NCBI GenBank assembly: GCA_964419605.1
Contig: CAYQQM010000010.1
Span: forward strand, 1-64,000
Origin: JABFXX01 sp964419605
Lineage (GTDB): Bacteria > Myxococcota_A > Polyangia > Haliangiales > Haliangiaceae
Direction of reading: 5' to 3'
Length of the DNA: 64,000 nt
Shown here: in pieces, positions 25,282 through 32,364 of the stretch
Layout: every line of letters begins with the position of its first letter
How positions within the stretch are numbered: the stretch's first letter is position 1
The notes under the pieces: generated by a model
What the model was told of the DNA's origin: nothing
What the model saw: the letters and a program-made list of their open reading frames with translations, nothing else
Database searches by the model: none
Position numbers and translations under genes: made by a program

Positions 25282-26811
25282 CTATACAGGCGATAATAAC
25301 CGTTCGAGTTCATTCACATGTAGCGGTTTCGAAACAACTTCGTGCACACCTACATTACGCAGCTTTGTAGTCAACGCGGCGTCGGGTATGTCGAGGACAC
25401 ACACGACCGCGATTTCACCTTCACGAATAAGGGCGGGGAGTTCTCGCTCGAGCACATCGACTGTGAGCGCGGCCGAGCTAAAGACCAGCACGTTGGGCCT
25501 GGCGCGACGTGCAGCGACGCCCAAGGGCTCGTCCGCAGCGAGCTCGATGACTTCGACCGGCTCGGAGCGACTTCCCAATCGCGCCCGCAATGGCGCGATA
25601 AAATTGTCGCGATCGTCGTCTCGGATCGCAATCGTGCGGACAAATGCGTGGGACGACTGATCGCTGCGGATGAGTTCCGCCGCTGACAGCCGGGCCAACA
25701 CCGCAGCGACGCGCGACGCGGGCAACTTTACCCTCGAGATCAACTCGTTTACCGTGGTGCGGCCATTTACGAGGCCGAGCAGGCGCTGCTCCTCCGCTGT
25801 GAGTCGTGCACCCGCGAGCTTCTGGGTAAACCCATCCGTCCGATCGTAGACCTGATCCAAGCGAATCGAGCTGTGCGGTTCAGCCGCGCGCCGACCGTGG
25901 TCAAGAGCAATCGCGGTTAGCGATACATGTCGGCCAAACGCTTCAACGAAGTCCGGCAACGAAGACAGCGATTGCCAAGCAAACCGCCCGGAAGGCGAAG
26001 CCAAAAGCTCCCCGACCCGTTGCGCGCTCAGTGACTGCAGCGCCTGTGGAAGTTCACTGGTGGATGTAATACCGGCCTCCGCTAAAACAATCTCGACCGG
26101 TTTTCCAATTTGTTGTGCCTGTGTAACCCGTTCTCGGAGCGCAGGCGTTAAACGCTCGCCCAGTGTGGTGGAAAGGGCTGTCCAATCGAGGGCCGAACGA
26201 CTGCACAGCACGATGTCGCCGCGCCTCAGCCATACCCTTACGGTGTCGCTGTGATCCACCGTCAAAATCCCCGATGCGCGAGCCGCAGTGAGCAGGCGAA
26301 AGATTTCGAGCAGCGGGATGTGGGAGAGGTCTCCCTGAAGCACCAACTGGCCGGCTCCCGCCTCTGGGCTCGCCACGTCAGAGCGTAGGATCAACGACGG
26401 AGCTTCCGGTGGTGGGGGCGCAGCCTGTGGTTTTTGTCCGCCGCGAATCGCGCTCTCCAGCCGATCCCGAATCTCTGTGGCGGTAAATGGCTTGCCGACG
26501 AAGTCGACCACTGTCGTGAACTGACGAAAGTCCTCGAGCACACCCCGATCATTGGCCGACATGACGACCACCGGGACGCTGGACGTTGTGGTGTCGTCGC
26601 GTAGACGCTTGCACACGTCGGCGCTGCGCAAATCCGGTAGCAAATAGTCGAGCAGAATCACATCAGGCCGACTCGATTTAGCTCGCGAAACACCTTCGAG
26701 GCCGCTCGCCGCAAACTCGACAGCACAACCACTGCCGCGCATGGCAATCTCCACGAGCTTGCGCAGCGTAGTGCTATCGTCGATGACGAGAATTCGCGAG
26801 CCGGTCATCAT
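25282..26811 (-). CDS. REC-DUF4388-REC regulator
   Basis: A 509-residue protein. The N-terminal receiver is complete (Asp11/Asp12 in VIDDS, phospho-acceptor Asp55 in LLDYLLPDL, GKPF lysine). A DUF4388/PATAN-like domain follows (LVLQGDLSHIPLLEIFRLLTAARASGILTV broken by VWLRRGDIVLC), then a helical module LTAEEQRLLGLVNGRTTVNELISRV, then a second receiver-like fold at the C-terminus with PNVLVFSSAAL, where the phospho-acceptor Asp is replaced by Ser, but VSKPL kept. Start at 26811 is fixed by the ATGA overlap with the preceding gene; the longer open frame to 27309 is a shadow. PATAN proteins connect chemosensory input to pilus or transcription output in cyanobacteria and myxobacteria. Confidence 0.88.
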   Translation of the reverse strand: MMTGSRILVIDDSTTLRKLVEIAMRGSGCAVEFAASGLEGVSRAKSSRPDVILLDYLLPDLRSADVCKRLRDDTTTSSVPVVVMSANDRGVLEDFRQFTTVVDFVGKPFTATEIRDRLESAIRGGQKPQAAPPPPEAPSLILRSDVASPEAGAGQLVLQGDLSHIPLLEIFRLLTAARASGILTVDHSDTVRVWLRRGDIVLCSRSALDWTALSTTLGERLTPALRERVTQAQQIGKPVEIVLAEAGITSTSELPQALQSLSAQRVGELLASPSGRFAWQSLSSLPDFVEAFGRHVSLTAIALDHGRRAAEPHSSIRLDQVYDRTDGFTQKLAGARLTAEEQRLLGLVNGRTTVNELISRVKLPASRVAAVLARLSAAELIRSDQSSHAFVRTIAIRDDDRDNFIAPLRARLGSRSEPVEVIELAADEPLGVAARRARPNVLVFSSAALTVDVLERELPALIREGEIAVVCVLDIPDAALTTKLRNVGVHEVVSKPLHVNELERLLSPV

Positions 26812-27713
26812 CGCACTTCCATGACAAGACCAGTTACGCGGTCTTCGCGGGATGCGAGCGCGTTGAGTCCGACGAGCGTCTCCGGCCCGCGCTCTACGAG
26901 GACGTCGTCGAGAGTGACCGCGTTGGCGTCGTCGGGCAACCACGCGGCAACGAGTTGATCGCCGGGGAATGCCGACAGCCGCAGCAAGCGCCGGCCCGAA
27001 GCAGCCGCAAGGCTGCGCGCGGCGTTCCACCGCGTCGGCAAGCGATTCGGCGAGTAGATCCACAACGGGCACTGCGCCTGCGGCCAGTACACGACCCACT
27101 CGTTCGCATCGTGCGTTAGGTGGGCAACCGCCGAGGTCCCGGCAAGAACGCCGAGCGAGGCCTCTCGATCCGCATCGCTCTGACTCGAGGTCATCGTGTC
27201 GGCGATCGCGGGGCGATCGTACGTGCCGTCTCCAATCACGACCGTAGCACCGCGCTGTTCGTGCAGGGAAATGGCGGGCGCCGCGCGACCCCGTGCCCAC
27301 GCGACCCAATGCGTTCGACGCAGCGCTTCAAAGCGGTGGTCGCCGAAAGCCTCGATCGCTGGGGGTGGCGGCGCCGGCAACATCGCAGCTCGAAGCACAC
27401 TCATGAGCTCCGCACGATCGATCGGCGGGGAAAGCGCCGTGACGCGCCCCTCTTGCAAAACAACACGCGGCTTAACCAGCGGCTCCTTTGCACACAACAC
27501 CAAGCCCAAGGTCGGAGTTGCTTCGAGTAGCGCCATCACGTCTTCGGGGATCCGCCGCTCTCCGAGCTCGAGCCCACAGATCATCACTCGCGGAGTTACC
27601 CTCGGAATCCCCTGCACCCAATCGACCACCTCGAGTCCGAGTTCCTTGCACGCTTCCCGCGCGTCGGATACGACGAAGGGCGGCAGGCGATGAACCGCGA
27701 GTAACACGGTCAT
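26808..27713 (-). CDS. Unknown chemosensory-operon protein with degenerate receiver-like N-terminus
   Basis: A 301-residue protein bounded by ATGA overlaps at both ends, which fixes the start at 27713 and shows tight coupling. Residues 1-~110 follow receiver topology (VLLAVHRLPP, PRVMICGLELGERRIPEDVMALL, LGLVLCAKEP, VTALSPPIDRAELMSVLRAA) but lack the acidic pair, the phospho-acceptor Asp and the lysine of KPF (here PPI). The C-terminal part (WVVYWPQAQCPLWIYSPNRLP; LVAAWLPDDANAVTLDDVL) has no match I know. Probably a structural or scaffolding partner of the array. Confidence 0.7.
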   Translation of the reverse strand: MTVLLAVHRLPPFVVSDAREACKELGLEVVDWVQGIPRVTPRVMICGLELGERRIPEDVMALLEATPTLGLVLCAKEPLVKPRVVLQEGRVTALSPPIDRAELMSVLRAAMLPAPPPPAIEAFGDHRFEALRRTHWVAWARGRAAPAISLHEQRGATVVIGDGTYDRPAIADTMTSSQSDADREASLGVLAGTSAVAHLTHDANEWVVYWPQAQCPLWIYSPNRLPTRWNAARSLAAASGRRLLRLSAFPGDQLVAAWLPDDANAVTLDDVLVERGPETLVGLNALASREDRVTGLVMEVR

Positions 27714-28150
27714 AGCGACGCCCTCACGCCTTCGAGATCGCCCAGCTTCGCTACCAGCATGTGAACGTCGACAAACTGCACGACCCCACCGCGCGAAAGC
27801 GTTGCGGTGCGAAGCCAACGCGTAGCCTCGGACTGCGGGCTCTCGAGACCCGTCACCTCGGCGAGCCCCAGCGGCGCGCCGATCTCGAATGCCCAACGGA
27901 TCGAAGTGCCTGGTGTTACGAGGAGCAGCCCCGCTGTGGTTCGGCTCGGCGCCGGATCGCTTCGCGACATACTGAGGGACATCACAACTTCGTTGTCCCA
28001 AACTCCCAACGAGTATCCGATGCGCTCGGTGAGTGGCAGACGATTGCCAACCGAATACTCACCAAGCACTTCGATGGCATCGGTTGCAATTGATAATCGA
28101 CCAAGGCCTACGCGGCATTCGAGCACCATAAACGAAGCGGGGGTGGTCAT
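27710..28150 (-). CDS. CheW-like protein, divergent
   Basis: First clear gene of the chemosensory operon, 146 residues. The strand pattern MVLECRVGLGRLSIATDAIEVLGEY...RIGYSLGVWDNEVVMSLSMS...GLLLVTPGTSIRWAFEIGAPLGLAEVTG...VVQFVDVHMLVAKLGDL follows CheW. It lacks the usual PxxxxGxxxLRG stretch, so it is a degenerate member, the third CheW-like protein in the operon. It is coupled by ATGA to the next gene. Confidence 0.7.
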   Translation of the reverse strand: MTTPASFMVLECRVGLGRLSIATDAIEVLGEYSVGNRLPLTERIGYSLGVWDNEVVMSLSMSRSDPAPSRTTAGLLLVTPGTSIRWAFEIGAPLGLAEVTGLESPQSEATRWLRTATLSRGGVVQFVDVHMLVAKLGDLEGVRASL

Positions 28151-28320
28151 CGTCTGGCTTGCCTCGCCGAGTTTGTGTTTACCGCCACGTCTTCCGCCAC
28201 AACGAACAAGGTTCGCGGATCACCGCTATGATTGTCAATCTTCCACACAACTTTGTTTTTCGAAGTGTCCAACGTAATTCGTAGTCGACCAAACTCGACA
28301 AATTGTTGAACGCAAAACAC
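28147..28320 (-). CDS. Possible tiny first gene of the chemosensory operon
   Basis: A GTG at 28320 opens a 57-residue frame (VFCVQQFVEFGRLRITLDTS...) whose TGA overlaps the ATG of the CheW-like gene by four bases, the same junction style as in the rest of the operon. The composition is protein-like. An ATG at 28364 opens a different frame over the same DNA (MTTTLRDADSPAERACFAF...), which could be the true N-terminus if there is a frameshift. No domain is recognised. A coupling leader peptide is also possible. Confidence 0.35.
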   Translation of the reverse strand: MFCVQQFVEFGRLRITLDTSKNKVVWKIDNHSGDPRTLFVVAEDVAVNTNSARQARR

Positions 28321-28412
28321 GCGCGTTCTGCAGGTGAGTCTGCATCCCGAAGTGTGGTTGTCATTGTGCTGTACCTCTACGGACCCGGCTCGGGCACCGG
28401 GGCGGCCAGTGC

Positions 28413-28464
28413 GCCGGACCGGACCGGCCAGACTGGACCGGATCGGCCAGACCGGCCAGACCGG
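28413..28464 (+). repeat. Short GC-rich repeat cluster in the divergent promoter region
   Basis: GGCCAGAC occurs three times and CCGGACCGGACCGG-like steps fill the rest. It lies between the leftward chemosensory operon and the rightward beta-barrel gene, where both promoters must sit. GGACC/GGCC steps allow self-pairing on either strand. Confidence 0.55.
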
Positions 28465-28567
28465 GAAACACCTCACCTATCCCCCCGGGAACGCACTCCG
28501 AGCCCCACAAAACTTGTGCCCGGCCGCTAAATATCGGAACGTTTGCGCGTCCTACCTTTCGGACCAC

Positions 28568-28572
28568 AGGAG
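28568..28572 (+). promoter_or_regulatory. Ribosome binding site of the beta-barrel protein
   Basis: AGGAG lies five bases before the ATG at 28578 and supports that start. Confidence 0.6.
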
Positions 28573-28577
28573 ACAGA

Positions 28578-29444
28578 ATGAGCAAGGGAACTCGGAACGT
28601 TCTATTGGGTACGTGTTTGGCCGTATTTGCAGGGGGCACCGCATGGGCGCAACCAGATCCGTCGTCGGATCCGGGCGCATCTCCTGATCCTTCTGCCGGC
28701 GCGCAGCCCCCAGTCACAACCCCCGTAACGGAGGAACCGGTTGCGAGTCGCTACCCACGAAGCGTTATCGACCGCCCCCTTACTTTTCCCAAGGGATTAG
28801 CGGCGGTAGGCGCGGATGTCGCCACGTCGACCAAAAATTTCGCTGACCCAGCGCTCATTCGCGTCCTCGCTGGCTACGGCATTACGGACGACCTCGAAAT
28901 CGCGTTCGGGCACTACGCCTTCCCCACCGATGACGCGGGTAAGGGGAGCCTCGACATCGGCCTCGGCTACAAGCTGTTGCGCGGCGCTGCCGGCGGAAAA
29001 CTCGAGGTAATCGCACGCGCCCAAACTGGATACAGTCTGGCCGCAGAAGGCATGAATCCGCTGTTTCTGGGCGCGCAAGCTCAGTACAATGCGACTCCAA
29101 AAATCGCGATCTATACCCCCGGCAATCAACTTGCCATCGCACTTTCGGGCGATCCCAAGCCAGTTACGTTTGGCCTTCCGGTGGGCGTAGCCTACCAAGC
29201 AGCCAAGACCGTTTGGCTACAGCTCGACACGACGTTGGCGACCCTCAAGATCTCAAACGCCGAGAACGCATTTATTTTTAGCGATGTCACCCCACTGGCG
29301 ATATCCGGCATCTTCAACGTCATGCCAGCTTTGGACGTAATTGCGGGAGTGTTCTCTCTCAACCTGACCCCTCCCGACCCCATCGAAGTTGCTGACACGC
29401 TCGGTGTGATGGTGGGCGCTCGGTACTACATCGGCCGACTGTAG
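28578..29444 (+). CDS. Outer-membrane beta-barrel protein
   Basis: A 288-residue exported protein. The signal peptide MSKGTRNVLLGTCLAVFAGG ends TAWA with probable cleavage before Gln25, followed by ~35 residues rich in Pro/Asp/Ser. The mature part alternates polar and hydrophobic residues in strands (IRVLAGYGITDDLEIAFGHY, LDIGLGYKLL, KLEVIARAQTGYSL, LGVMVGARYYIGRL) and ends in an aromatic strand, as expected for a small barrel. No enzyme motif. It resembles generic porin-like or transporter-type barrels annotated as hypothetical in myxobacteria. It is divergent from the chemosensory operon. Confidence 0.78.
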   Translation: MSKGTRNVLLGTCLAVFAGGTAWAQPDPSSDPGASPDPSAGAQPPVTTPVTEEPVASRYPRSVIDRPLTFPKGLAAVGADVATSTKNFADPALIRVLAGYGITDDLEIAFGHYAFPTDDAGKGSLDIGLGYKLLRGAAGGKLEVIARAQTGYSLAAEGMNPLFLGAQAQYNATPKIAIYTPGNQLAIALSGDPKPVTFGLPVGVAYQAAKTVWLQLDTTLATLKISNAENAFIFSDVTPLAISGIFNVMPALDVIAGVFSLNLTPPDPIEVADTLGVMVGARYYIGRL

Positions 29445-29552
29445 TTGCCGTATGCGTTGGGTGGGACGGCTGTCGTACCCCGCTGCTCAATTTTGCGAAT
29501 ATGATTCATCAAGCAGTGCCGAAACTGTTCGGCGCTGCGGTACGATGGTCGG

Positions 29553-30758
29553 ATGGAGCGTCGGAAAGATCCGCGTCGTCCGATCCGGTTGAAGGTTACG
29601 TATAAATCGGCAGAGTCGTTAGTCACCGAATATACGACGTGCCTATCAAAAGGCGGCTGCGCGATGGTGACCGAGCGCGAGGTCGCTCGAGGAACGAAAT
29701 TCGCATTCGAGATGTACGCGACGGATCACCACGCGCCTCTCGAAGTTGAGGGTGAAGTCGTTCGAGTGCAGCCGATTGAGGGAACGCGGAAGTTTGAAAT
29801 CGGCATCCGCTACGTGACCGCTGGAGCACAACGCGAAGTGCTCGACGATTTGATCTCGCGAATCATGGTGGACCCCTCGTTTCGGGAGCTTCGCCGCTAC
29901 CCCCGCATCCCAGTAAACCTCGTTGCCCACGATCGAGATCCACACATACGGTACTTGGTTCGCGACGCTTCTCGCGGCGGCATCTGCATCGAGGGGCGAA
30001 CAGTCTCGAACGACGTTCACGCTGAGACTCCGATCGATCTCAAGGTTTGGCTCCGCGAGCAGACCACCCCCATCTCGATTCGCGGCGCGGTTGCATGGCT
30101 TCACCGCAGCTCACGGCCCGCAAGGACTCGAATGGGGGTTCGATTCGATCCACTCGACGACTCACAGCTCATGGTGATCGAAGGCATCGTCCGCTTGATG
30201 AGACCGCACCGCCTCGAGCTCAGCCTCGGCACGGAGCACGATCATCTGGTCCGTTCGCTCACCGCAAACAGCCGTTCAGCCAAGAAATTTACAGCGACGG
30301 AACTCGCGGATTCGATTCGCGATATTGCCACGCGCTTTATCCTCGATATGCCTGCGCTGGCACTGTCGGTGATCGACGAGGTTCAGCAAACGGAAAGTTT
30401 GCACACCGACCTCGTCCGCGTCGGAATCGTAGGCGACATCGATGGCGAAATTCTCGTCGAAACCAGTTTAGGGCTTGGGGCTCGGATTGCGAGTCAAACG
30501 GTCGGCGACGACATTCCGGTCACCGACCGCTCACTGGTTGCCGATGCACTCACCGAGTGGGTAACGACGTTGGCCGGAGCGGTGTGCGACTCGCTCGACC
30601 GATGGGGCGTGGAAATGGAAGTCACCGCGCCCATTCCTGGCTTGCCACGGCTCCACCCCGAAGACTCGCTGTCGACCCTCGTGTTGGGCGGTACCCATGG
30701 ACGGGTCGTGTTATCGATCATCACCCGCGAAGTGTCGGCCAGCGCCTGGCCGGTCTAA
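29553..30758 (+). CDS. Double PilZ protein with CheX-like C-terminal domain
   Basis: A 401-residue cytosolic protein. PilZ 1: RRKDPRR at 3-9 but a weak second motif, CLSKGG (usual D/NxSxxG). PilZ 2: RRYPR at 114-118 and DASRGG at 138-143, a complete c-di-GMP-binding set. The C-terminal ~160 residues resemble CheC/CheX phosphatases: ELADSIRDIATRF and a second helix DALTEWVTTLAGAVCDSL, where the catalytic ExxN reads Glu335...Thr338. The active Asn is thus missing, so CheY-P hydrolysis is unlikely and the domain may be a docking module. Together this is a candidate link between c-di-GMP and the chemosensory operon next door. Confidence 0.88.
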   Translation: MERRKDPRRPIRLKVTYKSAESLVTEYTTCLSKGGCAMVTEREVARGTKFAFEMYATDHHAPLEVEGEVVRVQPIEGTRKFEIGIRYVTAGAQREVLDDLISRIMVDPSFRELRRYPRIPVNLVAHDRDPHIRYLVRDASRGGICIEGRTVSNDVHAETPIDLKVWLREQTTPISIRGAVAWLHRSSRPARTRMGVRFDPLDDSQLMVIEGIVRLMRPHRLELSLGTEHDHLVRSLTANSRSAKKFTATELADSIRDIATRFILDMPALALSVIDEVQQTESLHTDLVRVGIVGDIDGEILVETSLGLGARIASQTVGDDIPVTDRSLVADALTEWVTTLAGAVCDSLDRWGVEMEVTAPIPGLPRLHPEDSLSTLVLGGTHGRVVLSIITREVSASAWPV

Positions 30759-30772
30759 GGCATCGGACCAAG

Positions 30773-32260
30773 CTACGCTCCCGTGCGAAGCACTCCAAGA
30801 GAGTAGTTGCGCGAGTACCCTTGGGAAATGTTGCGAATCACGACCGAAATCGTTCCATCGGACGCGTAGGTATAGGTCTCGGCGATTTCGTTGGTCATTA
30901 GTTCCGCTCGTCGGCGATTGTCGACGCTAGCGAAATCGGCTGCGCCTCGATTGGCCAGCGCGGGGTCGTACGGGAAATAGATATCGCCCCACGGGACGAG
31001 GTCTTGCACTGGCTGACCCGCCGCATCCAGCGCGCCGCATTCAACGAACCGCAAATGGCCAATGGGATGCGTGGGGCGATAACGCCGCTCCACAACTGCC
31101 GGGGCAGATGCGTGTTTGCCCAACAGCGGATCGAAGATTTTGTCGACTCCGCTCTCGCCTTCGCGCCACACACCGAAGTGCCGGGTCACCGCCTCGCGGA
31201 TCATGACATGGGCATCCGGATCCGCGGCGATGGCCAATCCAACGGCCGTTGCGGCAAAGGGTTGCGGCGCGAGTTGGAGCTTTCGGCCAAAGCGCGCACG
31301 GAGTGCGCGGGAAACCGCCGGAAACATCGCGCCACCGCCGACGAGGTAGATCCCACCGAGCTCCTTTGCGCTATCGGGATCAATGCCATGTTCGCGAAGT
31401 TGAGCGAGCAGCAATTCGGTCTGAGCAATCGTGCGATCGATCAGCGGCTGCGCGCGCGCATTGAGCTCTGCGACATCGATGACAGCGGTCTCCCCGGTCG
31501 CCAATTCAAGCTGCAACTTGCGCGTCGTGGGCCGAAGCGCCTCTTTGGCTTCGCGAGCGCGTTCGAGCGCCGCCGCGGAGTGGGGCACTCCCGCTGCGTC
31601 CAAGATGAGCTCGTCAAAGTCATCGCCGCCAACACGGGACAACCCCTCCGATGCGATCAACCTAAAACTGCGCTCTTGCAGCGATACTGCGGAGGTGTCA
31701 AACGTGCCGCCACCCAGATCATAAACCACGACGTAGCGCTTGGGACTGCGCTTGCCCAGGTCGACATATCGTGCAGCGAATTCAATCGCTGCCGCGGTCG
31801 GTTCGTTGATAAGCCCAATCGGCCGAAACCCGGCGCGGCGAAACGCTTCCAAGGTTAGCCAGCGCTGACTCGACCCCGAGTTCGCCGGCACGGCGACCAT
31901 CGCTTCCAACGGTTCCATGAGATCGACGTTCGACCGCTCCACGAGCGAGGTGCGAAGTTCCGCCAAAAATGCGGTTACGAGCTCTAGCGCTGAAACTCCA
32001 GGTAACTGTGGAACCGGATCGTCGGGGGCCACCGCCGTCACCACGCGCTTGATCGACCGCACCGCATGCTGTGCGGTTCCGTCGTCGATCGCCCGAGCTG
32101 CCGGCCATCCAGCGAGCAATTCTCCGTCGCGCAGCGCAGCCACGCCGGGTACGTAATCGCGAAACTCGCCCGCTTCGTCGAAAGCAGCGAGCGGCTGCCG
32201 CCCCCGTTGCACAACTGAAACTACAGTGCGCGTCGTACCGAAATCGATTCCTAGTCGCAT
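30773..32260 (-). CDS. Short Hsp70/DnaK-like protein
   Basis: An actin-fold ATPase of 495 residues, shorter than DnaK (~610-640). Start at the ATG that gives MRLGIDFGTTRTVV, the phosphate-1 loop. Other Hsp70 marks: INEPTAAAIEFAAR, VYDLGGGTFDTS, GGDDFD and YLVGGGAMFPAVSRALRARFG. The C-terminal ~110 residues are too short for a full substrate-binding domain with lid. It is a specialised Hsp70-like protein rather than housekeeping DnaK: no grpE or dnaJ is near. It follows the AMIN/coiled-coil gene in the same direction, so the two likely form an operon. Confidence 0.88.
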   Translation of the reverse strand: MRLGIDFGTTRTVVSVVQRGRQPLAAFDEAGEFRDYVPGVAALRDGELLAGWPAARAIDDGTAQHAVRSIKRVVTAVAPDDPVPQLPGVSALELVTAFLAELRTSLVERSNVDLMEPLEAMVAVPANSGSSQRWLTLEAFRRAGFRPIGLINEPTAAAIEFAARYVDLGKRSPKRYVVVYDLGGGTFDTSAVSLQERSFRLIASEGLSRVGGDDFDELILDAAGVPHSAAALERAREAKEALRPTTRKLQLELATGETAVIDVAELNARAQPLIDRTIAQTELLLAQLREHGIDPDSAKELGGIYLVGGGAMFPAVSRALRARFGRKLQLAPQPFAATAVGLAIAADPDAHVMIREAVTRHFGVWREGESGVDKIFDPLLGKHASAPAVVERRYRPTHPIGHLRFVECGALDAAGQPVQDLVPWGDIYFPYDPALANRGAADFASVDNRRRAELMTNEIAETYTYASDGTISVVIRNISQGYSRNYSLGVLRTGA

Positions 32261-32364
32261 GGGCGGTAGCATGCCCGACCGGCGACCGCGCGACAAATCT
32301 GCGGCGACTGTGCCCGTTGCCGCGACGGCAACCGCTCCCCCGAGGTCCGCATTCCCCCTATTCG

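Noticed and set aside
26812..27309. N-terminal extension of the REC-DUF4388-REC protein
   Set aside because: This part is Arg-rich and overlaps the preceding gene; the ATGA junction at 26811 and the receiver start define the true N-terminus.
28179..28364. Minus strand frame from the ATG at 28364 as the first operon gene
   Set aside because: The N-terminus looks plausible, but the C-terminal part is poor and its stop does not make the ATGA junction that the alternative frame makes; kept only as part of a possible frameshift.
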